64,000 nt of DNA from Macrostomum hystrix (GCA_950097015.1 CATNEN010000041.1:2335501-2399500), one strand, 5' to 3'. Shown: positions 11,801 to 23,244, counted from the first letter of the stretch. Program-made: numbers and translations. Notes: a model not told the origin generated them from the sequence alone.

Positions 11801-14800
11801 AATTTGTTCACATTTAAATCCTAAATAAATCCCATTGTATCTTAAATTTGGCTACATTAGATTTATTTCCAAGAAACATTAGATTCCGATCGAGCGCACA
11901 TTAGATTCCAATCGAGCACACATTAGATTCCATTTGAGCACACATAAGATTCCAATCGAGCACACATTAGATTCCATTTGAGCACACATAGGATTCCAAT
12001 CGAGCACACATTAGATTCCAATCGAGCACACATTAGATTCCATTTGAGCACACATAGGATTCCAATCGAGCACACATTAGATTCCATTTGAGCACACATA
12101 GGATTCCAATCGAGCACACATTAGATTCCAATCGAGCACACATTAGATTCCAATCGAGCACACATTAGATTCCAATCGAGCACACATTCGATTCCAATCG
12201 AGCACACATAAGATTCCATTTGAGCACGCATTACATTCCATTCCAACCAGATCTTCAAAAGTACGTGAATCTGTTTTAGCAGAATTGCTGTTGCCTCCTA
12301 ATGGGAAATGATCCCAGCCCCCTGAATTTCCCCATCACTCAGCTAAAGAAGGCCCTGGAGGACTGCTACAGCGCAGTGCAAGCCAAAGAGGAGATGTCGC
12401 AGCGATGTCACGAGCTGGACTATCAAGTGTCCGCGCTGCAGGAGGAGCGGGTCACCATGCAGGCCGAGGCGGAGCGCTTGGCTCGCCGCGTGGAGGCGCT
12501 GGAGTCGGCACAGAAGGCGGAGAGCGGCGCGGCCTACCGGACGCGGGCCCTGGAGGAGCAGGTGGAGCTTATGCAGGAGGAGCTCTGCCGCCTGGAGGCC
12601 CAGCGCCAGGAGGCCAAGGCGCGCGCCGACCAGCTGGAGCGGGAGAAGGACGACCTGCTGAGGCAGAGCGGCAATTTGTCGGCGCTGCGCGACGAGCTGG
12701 ACGTGCTGAGGGAGCGGCAGGCCACTCTGGCCAAGACCGAGGCGGCTCTGGAGCAGATGCGGCGCAAGGTAGGTGACTCACGCATCGGGGTGGGCGGGGG
12801 CATTAGCACTGCATTATTTATGCATCGCTGACGCGTCCCCTCCACGCCCTTGAGAGTTGGATGAAAGGTCGGGGAGCTATGCTATTGTGTCTTATTGCTC
12901 GTTTATATTGTTGCGTACAATCTGCAAAACAATGAGTAAACCTTGAAGTTCCAAGATTCGCACTCACCTACTTGTAAGTAGAAATGCTAGAAAATAATAT
13001 CCTGAATAGGATTATTTAGCCAGCGATCTTTTTACTTTTTCGCAGGCCGAGGACGCTAGCGAGCTGCGCAGCCAGCTGAAGCTGCTACAACAGCAGGGAG
13101 AGGAGAGCCTTCGCCGTCGCCTAGAGCTGGAGGAGGAGAACGAGAAGCTGGTGGACTCGCGCCGGTTGGCCGAGTCTCTGCGCGAACAGCTGGCGGCCTG
13201 CCAGGCGGAGCTAAGCGAGGAGCGCAAGCGGGCGGAGCGGGCCGCCCTTGACCTGGCGCACCACGTCAGCCGGGCAGAGACCCTGGAGCCGGAGCTGGAG
13301 AAGCTGCGCATCGAGCGGGACAATCTGCGCGAGGCCAACGAGGATCTGGAGATGCAGGTAAGTTCGGATCCCCCAGATCCTCAATTCTGTTTGCGCCCTC
13401 AGACCCCATATTAGGTGCCCGCCCTCACAGATCCCTGATTCAGTGCCCGCCCTCACAGATCCCTGATTCAGTGCCCACTCTCACAGATCCCTGATTCAGT
13501 GCCCACTCTCACAGATCCCTGATTCAGTGCCCACTCTCACAGATCCCTGATTCAGTGCCCGCCCTCACAGATCCCTGATTCAGTGCCCACTCTCACAGAT
13601 CCCTGATTCAGTGCCCGCCCTCACAGATCCCTGATTCAGTGCCCGCCCTCACAGATCCCTGATTCAGTGCCCACTCTCACAGATCCCTGATTCAGTGCCC
13701 GCCCTCACAGATCCCTGATTCAGTGCCCGCCCTCACAGATCCCTGATTCAGTGCCCGCCCTCACAGATCCCTGATTCAGTGCCCGCCCTCACAGATCCCT
13801 GATTCAGTGCCCGCCCTCACAGATCCCTGATTCAGTGCCCGCCCTCACAGATCCCTGATTCAGTGCCCGCCCTCACAGATCCCTGATTCAGTGCCCACTC
13901 TCACAGATCCCTGATTCAGTGCCCACTCTCACAGATCCCTGATTCAGTGCCCGCCCTCACAGATCCCTGATTCAGTGCCCGCCCTCACAGATCCCTGATT
14001 CAGTGCCCGCCCTCACAGATCCCTGATTCAGTGCCCGCCCTCACAGATCCCTGATTCAGTGCCAACCCACACAGATCCCCAATTAGGTGCCAACCCACAC
14101 AGATCCCCAATTAGGTGCCAACCCTCACAGATCAACAATTAGGTGCCAACCCACACAGATCCCCAATTAGGTGCCAACCCTCACAGATCAACAATTAGGT
14201 GCCAACCCACACAGATCCCCAATTAGGTGCCAACCCACACAGATCCCCAATTAGGTGCCAACCCACACAGATCAACAATTTGGTGCCAACCCACACAGAT
14301 CCCCAATTAGGTGCCAACCCACACAGATCCCCAATTAGGTGCCAACCCACACAGATCAACAATTTGGTGCCAACCCACACAAATCCCCAATTAGGTGCCA
14401 ACCCACACAGATCCCCAATTAGGTGCCAACCCACACAGATCCCCAATTAGGTGCCAACCCACACAGATCCCCAATTAGGTGCCAACCCTCACAGATCCCC
14501 AATTAGGGGCCAACCCTAACTGATCCCCATCCTAACAGGCAGCCAATTAGTTGCACGCCCCTTGACCCACAGGTGAAGCTGCAGGCAGATCCCAGCGGCA
14601 AGTCTCTAGCTCTGGAGGATGACGAGCCGGAATTCCTTGGCCTGCCGCTGCGGGTTAAGGAGAAACTTCTGCGCCTGGAGCGGGACAACCGGCGCCTCAA
14701 GGAGAGCCTGGCCAGCCAGGAGAGCGGCGAGTCCAGCGGCAACGCCGTGCAGGACCTGCGGAGACAGGTGCGGGTTAGGGGCAATGATTACTGCTCAGTA

Positions 14801-15512
14801 GCTGGATTCTTGCACTTTTTTTAGTGAACTCATGGGTTGAAGCTCTTTAGTCACCTGAGTGAGTATTTTTATTATATTTTTCCTGTAAAGACAGAACATA
14901 TATTACACCAGCACCTGGCTGATCCGCCCACAGGTGTCAGACCACCTGACCGCCCGCGGCCAGCTGGAGGTGGAGCTGCAGCGCCAGCGGCAGCGCATGC
15001 TGGAACTTGAGGAGCGGGCCAAGTCAGGCGCGGCCCGGGTGAAGGAGCTGTCCGACCAGCTGGCCAGGCGCGAGGAGGAGGCGCGGGCGGCCGAGGAGCG
15101 CTACAAGCGCTACCTGGAGCGGGCCAAGTCTGTCATTCGGGCTCTGGACACTCGGGCCAGCCACGGCCTGAACGAGACGGAGGAGCTAGGCGCTCTGAAG
15201 CAGCAGCTGGTGGAGAAGGACCGCGTCATCGAGCAGCTGGAGCGGGCCCAGGAGAAGTCGCAGCGGTGCCGCGAGGTGGAGGACCGCCTGATGGTTTCGG
15301 CCTGGTACAGTCTGGGCATGCAGCTAAACCAAGGCGTTGCTGGTGAGTACGACCTGCCAGCTGCTGCTGCTGTTGCTGGCGGCGGGCCCGGCCAGACCTT
15401 CTTGCAGCGACAGCGCATGGCGCACCTTCAACGCCCGGGGCCGCAGGGCGCCGCCGGGCCTAGCGGAGCGGCCGCAGCAGCCGCCGGAGCAGCCGGTGCT
15501 GATCGGGGGTAG
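5826..15512 (+). CDS. HOOK: HOOK family microtubule/dynein adaptor, nine exons
   Basis: Coding exons: 5826-5864, 7565-7650, 7829-7901, 9657-9908, 11254-11295, 12343-12768, 13046-13357, 14573-14767, 14934-15512. All have GT-AG borders and phases agree, giving 667 aa (human HOOKs are about 720-730). HOOK proteins link cargo to dynein or kinesin through an N-terminal Hook domain and a long coiled coil. Residues 1-150 are the Hook domain: [10 protein letters not shown] joined to LQTF, then [33 protein letters not shown] and [20 protein letters not shown]. Residues about 165-590 are Glu/Arg-rich coiled coil, opening [20 protein letters not shown]. The C-terminal part has the family's [20 protein letters not shown] and [17 protein letters not shown], then [15 protein letters not shown], matching the family's SFLAQQR tail. 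This last match argues for read-through at the GTGAGT at 15343, although that site looks like a donor. Exon 1 is only 13 codons and was placed by motif and phase. Introns hold a hAT remnant, a nested neuropeptide gene, SINEs and minisatellites. Confidence 0.95.
6270..7376 (+). mobile_element. degenerate hAT transposon (ZBED5/Charlie-like) in HOOK intron 1
   Basis: The open frame at 6751-6972 encodes a BED-type zinc finger ([20 protein letters not shown], then [12 protein letters not shown]) typical of ZBED5-like hAT transposases. Downstream, 7079-7285 encodes further transposase in pieces ([49 protein letters not shown]) with an in-frame stop after FIKS. Most of the catalytic core is missing. 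The right end has GGTTGAGAACCGCTG (7361-7375), matching the usual hAT/Charlie terminus. The left terminus is not clear; a GGGGTCGCA motif near 6274 resembles the GGGGTCGCA just inside the right end. Confidence 0.85.
6695..6720 (+). repeat. short telomere-like run
   Basis: Imperfect TTAGG(G)/TTAGA units inside HOOK intron 1. Too short and irregular to mean more than a chance or interstitial motif. Confidence 0.3.
8193..8198 (-). terminator. candidate polyadenylation signal of NPF gene
   Basis: AATAAA on the minus strand, about 145 bases past the neuropeptide stop codon. Motif only. Confidence 0.4.
8341..8686 (-). CDS. NPF: NPY/NPF-family neuropeptide precursor, nested in HOOK intron 3
   Basis: Two exons on the minus strand, 8493-8686 and 8341-8404, split by an 88-base GT-AG intron. 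The product is 85 aa. Residues 1-16 ([16 protein letters not shown]) are a signal peptide. Residues 17-66 would be a 50-residue amidated peptide ending [17 protein letters not shown], followed by Gly (amide donor) and the dibasic site Lys-Arg. A short C-flanking peptide ([16 protein letters not shown]) with two Cys ends the precursor. Invertebrate NPFs usually end RPRF-amide and vertebrate NPY ends RQRY-amide, so RPRY is intermediate. The intron interrupts the penultimate Arg codon (AG|A), the position conserved across the NPY/NPF family, which strongly supports the assignment. Expected role: secreted ligand of NPY/NPF-type G-protein-coupled receptors, linked to feeding and growth in other animals. 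It is antisense to, and inside, a HOOK intron. Confidence 0.93.
8786..8792 (-). promoter_or_regulatory. TATA box of NPF gene
   Basis: TATAAAT on the minus strand, about 100 bases upstream of the NPF ATG. It predicts a start near 8760 and a 5' leader of about 75 bases without a further intron. Confidence 0.5.
9425..9600 (-). mobile_element. tRNA-derived SINE remnant in HOOK intron 3
   Basis: Read on the minus strand it has a B-box-like GAGTTCGAATT stretch followed by the GTGTGTCCTTGAGTAAGACC motif seen in SINE bodies of many animals. No terminal repeats found. Confidence 0.5.
9958..10266 (+). mobile_element. tRNA-derived SINE, family 1, in HOOK intron 4
   Basis: The head is tRNA-like (GAGCGGTCTAACGCGTTTGC, then a B box at GAGCTCGATTCC). 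The body contains the GGAGTCAGCGAAATGGGCAG motif and the 3' end is (ATT)n. A near full-length relative lies inverted at 58563-58961 and partial ones at 46022-46135, 62268-62510 and possibly 32143-32262. Confidence 0.8.
10680..11762 (+). repeat. three copies of a hairpin-containing dispersed repeat
   Basis: Related copies start near 10688, 10922 and 11603, in HOOK introns 4 and 5. Each contains GTGACAGGCTCGGACCAGAC and a 9-base inverted pair GTCTGGCAC/GTGCCAGAC (the third copy keeps only a shortened form). The two longer copies run about 160-170 bases and end near GGGTACATTGTC. HOOK exon 5 (11254-11295) lies between copies 2 and 3. No coding capacity and no match to a family I know. Confidence 0.7.
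11880..12235. repeat. 22-bp minisatellite in HOOK intron 5
   Basis: About 16 units with core ATTAGATTCCAATCGAGCAC and a CATTTGAGCAC variant. It ends about 107 bases before the exon 6 acceptor. Confidence 0.9.
13415..14520. repeat. two-type 28-bp minisatellite in HOOK intron 6
   Basis: Type 1 units (CTCACAGATCCCTGATTCAG core) fill about 13425-14060. Type 2 units (ACAGATCCCCAATTAGGTGC core) fill about 14060-14520. Both have period 28 and share CACAGATC, so one derives from the other. The array stops about 52 bases short of the exon 8 acceptor. Confidence 0.92.
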
Positions 15513-16239
15513 CCAGAGCTGTCAGCCGCGGATGCACTTCTATTGCTTTGTGTGTTCAGTTAAGCCGGAGACTTCAACTGTGCTGTGCTGGTTTCAGGAC
15601 TGATTTGCATCAGATGGCTGGGTTAGGCGATAAGCGAGCTTGCCCAGCAGAAGGCCGAACGTTTATTTACAGTGTTAAACTGATTGCATGAGCAGTTGTG
15701 TGAATGCAATTCAAACATTTTTCTTCAGTGATTGCCTGAGTACACTACTTTGCTTGTTATTCTTGTTATTTCTTTTTCTGTTTTCTTGTTTGTTATTTTC
15801 ACCATAGTATCTTGCGAAAAAGCTCCACAATGTCTAGCGGATTCATTCTATGTTAGCCACTGGCACAGAGATAAGTACGCGTGCACTTTTGTTAATTAAG
15901 TGCAATGCAGAGACCCGGATACGCATTGTTAGTTTAGGGAGAGTTGAGCTACTAGCTGAGCAACCACCTGCTGAGCTTTCACAGAGCACCGCGCATCAGG
16001 ACATAGCTTTGATTCTAATTATCTGCGAGTACAAACATGACACACTAGTTTGATTTACCTGTTCATTGTTTCCTGTAATCAGATTGTTCATTTTTCAGTC
16101 TCATTTTAACCAGTTATCTATTTTTTACTGTTTGTTATGGCGCTACTCATTTGTACATAGCTGGCCACCCTGCCTCACTCACAGCTTCTCACTGCTGTTC
16201 CAACCCTGCACTCGGCTGTCTGGACCTTCGACATGTCCC
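15513..16239. other. HOOK 3' flank
   Basis: AT-rich stretch past the HOOK stop, likely 3' UTR and intergenic DNA. I cannot pick a convincing polyadenylation signal. Confidence 0.4.
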
Positions 16240-16705
16240 GCCTGCCTGCCACACCTGTATGAGTGCCTGCCACACCTGTATGAGTGCCTGCCACACCTGT
16301 ATGAGTGCCTGCCACACCTGTATGAGTGCCTGCCACACCTGTATGAGTGCCTGCCACACCTGTATGAGTGCCTGCCACACCTGTATGAGTGCCTGCCACA
16401 CCTGTATGAGTGCCTGCCACACCTGTATGAGTGCCTGCCACACCTGTATGAGTGCCTGCCACACCTGTATGAGTGCCTGCCTTACCTGTATCAGTGCCTG
16501 CCACACCTGTATGAGTGCCTGCCACACCTGTATGAGTGCCTGCCTTACCTGCATGAGTGCCTGCCACACCTGTATGAGTGCCTGCCACACCTGTATGAGT
16601 GCCTGCCTTACCTGTATGAGTGCCTGCCAAACCTGTATGAGTGCCTGCCTTACCTGTATGAGTGCCTGCCACACCTGTATGAGTGCCTGCCACACCTGTA
16701 TGCGT
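16240..16705. repeat. 21-bp minisatellite
   Basis: About 21 units of CACCTGTATGAGTGCCTGCC plus one base. Because 21 is a multiple of three it opens long frames on both strands; none is a gene. It lies between HOOK and P5CS. Confidence 0.93.
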
Positions 16706-17311
16706 GTCTGCGCAGCTGAAGCAGAGCAGGTTGTCCCGCTCCCAAATCTAGTTGCCAATCCCCATTTATTCCAGTCCTGCTGTTCACCTGTTTATATATT
16801 TTGTTACTCGGCCGATTCAGAACGTTATTAACGCCAAAGGTCGTACAGCAGAGCCGCACCTGGCAACGAAATGCTCTGAGCTCACTGTGCTCACCGTCGG
16901 TTACTGTCGCACCCCGCCTGCCTCGCTGTTGTTCTGTCTCCATCGAGCTCAACGAACAATCACGGACTCGTGCGCGCACTTTTATCTCGGAAGCTAAAGT
17001 TCTTTATGTTCCTTTGTAATAATGAATGCATTGTGTTATTAAAAGATCCTTTTTACCTGCTTATGGACAGATTTAAAATCTGTATGAGATTACTTTGCTT
17101 TATTATTTGCAGAGCTAATATAGAATTTCCCAGATCCCTAGTTTGAGCATAGATTCTCACATTCCTGGTTTGAGCATAGATTCTCAGACATAGATTCTCA
17201 GATTCCTGGCTTGAGCATAGATTCTCAGATTCCTGGCTTGAGCATTATTGAAGCGCAATTGCCAGGTGCCCAACTTACCCGCCCACAGCTCGCTCGCTCG
17301 TCAGCTCGGAA
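16706..17311. other. P5CS upstream region
   Basis: Contains four short repeats of TTGAGCATAGATTCTCA (about 17133-17247) ahead of the P5CS start. No clear TATA box. Confidence 0.4.
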
Positions 17312-20300
17312 ATGCTGCTGACCCGCCTCCGGCTTCCCAATGTGTCGCACCAGGCCGCCTGCCTGGCCTCCGCTCAGCGCTGCCGCCTGCGCCACTCCCA
17401 GCCTGGCCGGCCCTCCGCTGCGCCTTTCTCTGCCGCCGCCTCGGCAGCCACCTCCGGGTCAAAGACTCGGCAGGACTTGAAGTACGCAGAGCATGTCGTA
17501 GTGAAGCTGGGGAGCGCCGTTATCACCCGGGCTGACGAGTGCGGACTGGCGCTGGGCCGCCTGGCCTCCATCGTGGAGCAGATCTCCGACCTCTGTCTGC
17601 AGGTGAGCCTGACATACTTGATCCGTCTGCAATATTTCATCCTGTCAGATCCACCTGTATATTCCTTTCAGATCCCTGTATTATCCTGTCAGATCCACCT
17701 GAATCATCCTGTCAGATCCACCTGTATCATCCTGTCAGATCCACCTGAATCATCCTGTCAGATCCACCTGTATAATCCTGTCAGATCCACCTGTATCATT
17801 CTGCCAGATCCGCCTGTATCATCCTGTCAGATTCCAGCATCATCCTGTCAGATTCCAGTATCATCCTGTCAGATTCCAGCATCATCGACAGGATCCTGTC
17901 ACATCCACCCGCACCATCCTGTCAGTTCGCCCTCTCTTCCATCCGCAGGGCCGCCACTGCGTCCTGGTGACCAGCGGCGCCGTGGCTTTCGGCAAGCAGA
18001 AGCTGCGCCAGCAGCAGATGATGAGCATGAGCATCGGGGACACGCTCTCAGCTGAAACCAAGCCCCGCCGCAAAGCCTGGTTGCGCCAGATCGACCCCAG
18101 GGCCTGCGCCGCTACCGGCATGTCCGGCCTCATGGCCCTGTACGAGGCTCTGTTCATGCAGTACGGCATCCAGACCGCCGAGATCCTGCTCACCAAGCCT
18201 GACTTTGAGGATTCGAACTCGCGAGCCAACCTGCGCAGCACCCTGGCTGAGCTGCTGCGGCTCAACATCGTGCCCATCGTCAACACCAACGATGCCGTGG
18301 CGCCGCCGCCTACACAGGACTCGGACCTGCAGGGAGTGCTCAGCATTCAGGACAATGACTCCCTAGCTGCCAGGCTGGCTGTTGAGGTCAACGCGGATCT
18401 GCTCATAATCATGTCCGATGTGAAGGTGGGCTGCCGGCTTGTTTGCGGTTGCTGCTTGATTTCCCTGTGGGATTCAAACTCGGGACCTTTATTAGAGTTG
18501 TTCTGCTTACCTGTGATGAGCTGCAACGATAACCTACTCCACAGGGATTGTACACGTCACCGCCGGACCGCGAGGACTCGCGCCTGCTGCACACCTTCAA
18601 CCCGGACTTTGACAGCGGCATGCTGCAGTTCGGCGTCAAGTCCCGCGTCGGTACCGGCGGCATGGAGTCCAAGGTGAAGGCGGCGCAGTGGGCCGTACGC
18701 CAGGGCACCTCCGTGGTCATCTGCGAGGGCACGGCGCCCAACGTCATTCCCAGCGTCCTGGAGGGCAAGAAAGTCGGCACCTTCTTCACGCTGGCTCCGC
18801 CGGAGGGCGTGGGCGTGGAGCAGCAGGCCTGGGAGGCCCGCACGGCCAGCCAGCAGCTGCAGGCCCTGCCAGCTGAGGCTAGGGCCAGCATCATCAGGAA
18901 GCTGGCGGACTTGCTGGTGAGCAGACAGCATTGTACAGTTTGTTCTGTTACAGTTTCTGTTCTGTTACAGCCTTGTGAGGAGATTGTAGCATTGAGGTTA
19001 GAGCCTCGGACTCACGACTTGAAGGTAGGGGGTTCGATTCCCGACTCCAATTTGTCCTTTAGCAAAAATTTAACTCTAGATTGCTTCAGTTCACCCAGCT
19101 GTTTAATAAGTACCAGCATTAGCTAGGATAATTGAAGGTGGGTGTGGCGTCCCCACAGTCCAGGGACAGCTGCGGGTGTGCTGTCGGCTGCACATCTGGC
19201 CCGATTGGGCAGGTGTAATAAATAATAATTATTATAGTAATTCTGTTACGCGCTCCGGTTAAAGCATTCAGCGAAGGGCTATCAGATCAAATAAGGCTTC
19301 TCAATCCCGTAAGTGCGAAATCTTGCCAGTTGCAGTTTAGTGGCCATGGATAAATTCATCTACCCCTAAATAGGAAGCCTAAATGCTCTCAATTTCTAGC
19401 CATAGCCTCTCTGATCCCATGATCCCAAGCCCCTTGATCCCATGATCCCAAGCCCCTTGATCCCATGATCCCAAGCCCCTTGATCCCATGATCCCAAGCC
19501 CCTTGATCCCATGCTGCTCGCTTCTGCCTGCCTTTGCCCAGGTGGAGCGCCAGCCGGACATCCTTCTGGCCAACAGCCTGGACCTGGGCAACGCAGCCGG
19601 CCTGAGCTCGCACCTGCTGGCCAGGCTGAAGCTGACGCCCGAGAAGCTGGCGGTGCTGGCCGACGGACTGCGTCAGATTGCCGACTCATGCGGCGGCCTG
19701 CTCGGCCGGGTGCTCAGGCGAACCCGACTGTCCGAGGGTCTGCAGCTGGAGCAGGTCACCGTGCCCATCGGCGTGCTGCTTGTCATCTTCGAGTCTCGGC
19801 CCGACTGCTTGCCGCAGGTGAGTGCGGGATAGTGCTGTGTGGCCAGGAGTTCGAATCCTTCAGTGGTTCACTTGCTGTATAACAGTACCAGTTATGGAGC
19901 CCTCGTCACATTTGCTAAGCGATGGCTATTTAATTATTTGTGGCCACTGCGGCTGCAAATATTTATTCCGACGTGCCTATAGATTCTGCTAATTATGAGT
20001 TTAGTAGTGTGTTTGTGTTTCTTGAGATTAGTTTATTTTTCAACAGAATTTAGCCTATTTTGCCTATGCATGACTGAAGCTAGATTAGTGAGTCCACTTC
20101 ACTCGCCCCACCCACCAAGGTGGCCGCCCTGAGCATCGCCAGTGGCAACGGCCTGCTGCTGAAGGGCGGCAGCGAGGCCCAGCAGACCAACGCCGCCCTG
20201 CACCGTCTGGTGGAGGAGGCGGTTCGCGCCCAGGGCCTGAGTCCCCGCCTGGTGGGGCTGGTGGGCCGCCGTGAGCAGGTGTCCGACCTGCTGGCCATGG

Positions 20301-22811
20301 GTGAGCACGTGGATCTGGTCATTCCGCGTGGCTCCGCCCAAATGATTCGCGACATTCAACGCCAGAGCGTCGGTATCCCTGTGCTGGGTCACAGCGACGG
20401 CGTCTGCCACGTCTACGTTGACGAGTTGGCGGACAAGGAGAAGGCGCTGCGCATCGGTGAGTCGGGTATTGCTCAAAAGCTGCTCAGACTCCACGTCAAG
20501 TCGTGAGCTGCATTTTGTGCACTAGCTACAGTGCATGAGTCGGTAAAATTTTTGTGAAGATAACGCCTAGCTATGAGTGTTCTCACTGGGTGTGGCAGTG
20601 TACCGTCATCAGTATCATTATCAAATTCCTAAGGGTTTTCTCGTGAGACAACTGTACACTTCTTTCTAAAATAGTTATAGAAACTTCTGTGCATACTTTC
20701 CTAATAGTCTGACTAAGTCTTTTGGGGCGTTCTATATATGTCCTTATGTGGTACGCACATAATTATATATGCATACGTATTGTAGTCGTGTATGACATAA
20801 TTTACCAAAACTTTTTTCTCTTTTTATTACTATGGAGTGACTAAGTGTATTTGCGTTGGTCTTTGTACCTGGAAATGCGCAGAGGCTTCTCCGCGTTGGA
20901 ATTCCAAATGCTTATAATAGATATGACAAAATGCTCTCGGGCTGCACTTAGACAGGAAATTCTGTTTTCCGGCCTTTGTCAGCTGTCACAGCATTAGCTG
21001 ATCCCGCATTCCGCAGTGCTTGACTCCAAGTGCGACTACCCGGCCGCCTGCAACGCCATGGAGACGGTGCTGCTGCACGAGAGTCACTTGAAGAGCGGCT
21101 TCTTCGACGAGCTGTTCGATGCGCTCAGATCGCGCGATGTGAGCTGCCTCCCACTGCAATTGTTGCAATACGGATGGATGCACGGACCAGTTCTTGGTTG
21201 AATTGTTTAGTTAGTGCGGCACATCCGGCATGTGACCCGTGTCTGTCAGTGCTTTTTTTTAGAACAGGGACATCATGGATAGGCTGTGTTTATCACCCAT
21301 GAATCATGCTGACGGGTGCTACCCCGCTGCCCTGACTTCACCGCAGGTCAAGGTCAACACGGGGCCCCGCCTGGCCAAGAAGATCCGCTTCGGGCCTTCG
21401 CCAGCCGCCTCGCTGCGCACCGAGTACAGCAGCCTGGAGTGCTGCATAGAGGTTGTCTCCAGCGTGGCTGAGGCTGTTGATCACATCAACACCTATGGCA
21501 GCCACCACACTGACTCCATTGTGTCCGAGAATGGTGAGGCCGCTTTTTAGTGGCCATTGTCCCCGCTTCTTCAGGACATCTGTTCCTTCATATTCCCATA
21601 TTTTGTGCTCCGCATCCGCAGAGGCCAACGTGAGCAGTTTCCTGAGCAATGTGGACAGCGCCTGCGTGTTCCACAACTGCAGCACCCGCTTTTCCGATGG
21701 CTACCGGTTTGGTCTGGGTGAGCAGTCTTCCCATTGTCTGCCAGTTGATTGTCTCCTTCATTAGCGCTGTTGTGCCCTGGCGATATTAATTGTGACATTG
21801 CCAGTTTCTTGAGTGGCTGCCTACCAGTAACTTACTATAGTGTGTTATTTCTCTCTCCTTTAGCGGGTGCGAAGAAGGCCAGTTTGAGGTAACCAGTTGT
21901 GCATTTGAGCAATCAAGCTACAAATGCCATTCAGACACTCAGAGCTGGCAGATGAAGCTTCAGAACTCTCCGGGTAGGGATTGCTCAGCTGGCTCTCAGA
22001 GCTGGCAGATGAAGCCTCAGAACTCACCGGGTAGGGATGGCTCAGCTGGCTCTCAGAGCTGGCAGATGAAGCCTCAGAACTCTCCGGGTAGGGATTGCTC
22101 AGCTGGCTCTCAGAGCTGGCAGATGAAGCCTCAGAACTCTCCGGGTAGGGATTGCTCAGCTGGCTCTCAGAGCTGGCAGATGAAGCCTCAGAACTCTCCG
22201 GGTAGGGATGGCTCAGCTGGCTCTCAGAGCTGGCAGATGAAGCCTCAGAACTCTCCGGGTAGGGATTGCTCAGCTGGCTCTCAGAGCTGGCAGATGAAGC
22301 CTCAGAACTCTCCGGGTAGGGATGGCTCAGCTGGCTCTCAGAGCTGGCAGATGAAGCCTCAGAACTCTCCGGGTAGGGATTGCTCAGCTGGCTCTCAGAG
22401 CTGGCAGATGAAGCCTCAGAACTCTCCGGGTAGGGATTGCTCAGCTGGCTCTCAGAGCTGGCAGATGAAGCCTCAGAACTCTCCGGGTAGGGATTGCTCA
22501 GCTGGCTCTCAGAGCTGGCAGATGAAGCCTCAGAACTCTCCGGGTAGGGATTGCTCAGCTGGCTCTCAGAGCTGGCAGATGAAGCCTCAAGAACTCTCCG
22601 GGTAGGGATTGCTCAGCCGCATCGACTCCACCCCCTCACCCCAGGCGCTGAGGTCGGCATCAGCACTAGCCGCATCCACGCCCGCGGCCCAGTTGGCGTT
22701 GAGGGCCTGCTGACCACCAAGTGGCTGCTGCGCGGCAGCGGTGACACAGTCGGGGACTTCGCCGATGGCAAGAAGAAGTTCACCCACGAGAGCCTGCAGC
22801 TGGCCGCCTGA
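17312..22811 (+). CDS. ALDH18A1: delta-1-pyrroline-5-carboxylate synthase, nine exons
   Basis: Exons: 17312-17602, 17949-18425, 18545-18916, 19542-19817, 20120-20456, 21017-21138, 21347-21533, 21622-21717, 22645-22811. All have GT-AG borders and consistent phases, giving 774 aa (human 795). The bifunctional mitochondrial enzyme phosphorylates glutamate (ATP) and reduces glutamyl-5-phosphate (NADPH) to glutamate semialdehyde/P5C, feeding proline and ornithine synthesis. Residues 1-~57 are Arg/Ser/Ala-rich with no acidic residue, a mitochondrial targeting peptide. The glutamate 5-kinase domain spans about 60-345 ([60 protein letters not shown]). The glutamyl-phosphate reductase domain spans about 360-774 ([42 protein letters not shown]). 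The catalytic Cys is at about 568 in [12 protein letters not shown], and the C-terminus has [11 protein letters not shown] and [19 protein letters not shown]. All key motifs are present, so it looks functional. Introns 1, 3 and 8 carry minisatellites next to the acceptor. Confidence 0.97.
17640..17935. repeat. 23-bp minisatellite in P5CS intron 1
   Basis: About a dozen units with core CATCCTGTCAGATCCACCTG and shortened variants. It ends about 12 bases before the exon 2 acceptor at 17948. Confidence 0.88.
18965..19245 (+). mobile_element. tRNA-derived SINE, family 2, in P5CS intron 3
   Basis: The tRNA-like head (GAGGTTAGAGCCTCGGACTC with B box GGGGGTTCGATTCCC) is followed by a body of about 190 bases and an AATAATAATTATTAT tail. 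The body differs from family 1. Confidence 0.7.
19405..19511. repeat. 23-bp minisatellite in P5CS intron 3
   Basis: Four to five units of CCCATGATCCCAAGCCCCTT plus GAT. It ends about 30 bases before the exon 4 acceptor at 19541. Confidence 0.88.
21935..22618. repeat. 57-bp minisatellite in P5CS intron 8
   Basis: About 12 units with core CAGAGCTGGCAGATGAAGCC and CTCCGGGTAGGGATTGCTCA. Period 57 keeps frame (19 aa), so a false 217-aa frame appears. It ends about 26 bases before the exon 9 acceptor at 22644. Confidence 0.92.
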
Positions 22812-23244
22812 ATGTCATGACAGCTAGTTTTCCCGAATCTCAGCGGATTTTGCCAGTTTTTTGTTTTTGAATTGAGGCTAGCATTGAACTAGCATTTTTA
22901 TCTATTCTAGTCCCAATAGATTGCAGAATCTTTATCAAAGCTACTCCATTACTGACTTCCCAGGGTGCCAGGGTGGTTGTTCCTGCATTTCCTCCTATAC
23001 CTAGTGCGATGCGACATGTTCATTTTATACTTTTTGTCTCTGCGGTGTTGGTCTTTCTTAATATTGTTATTTTGGTGCCGGCATTTTCTACCGTAAGCCA
23101 CCCTCAGTCCTGCCAATTGATCTCATTGTCTTCCGGAGCATAGCATAGAAATACACTGCTTTCCCAGGCCCCACTAATCAAACTGACTCGCTTACAACTC
23201 TCTCAGTCAGTAGGGGCGAACAGCCGGGAAATCGTTGGTCTTCT
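22812..23244. other. P5CS 3' flank
   Basis: T-rich DNA after the P5CS stop, probably 3' UTR. No canonical AATAAA found. Confidence 0.4.

Noticed and set aside
16066-16831. Cys-rich ECLPHLY/CMSACHT repeat frames
   Set aside because: 21-bp repeat open in four frames; no signal peptide or splice support.
21952-22605. [19 protein letters not shown] repeat frame
   Set aside because: Lies in P5CS intron 8. Exon 8 to exon 9 joins in phase across it and restores conserved sequence.
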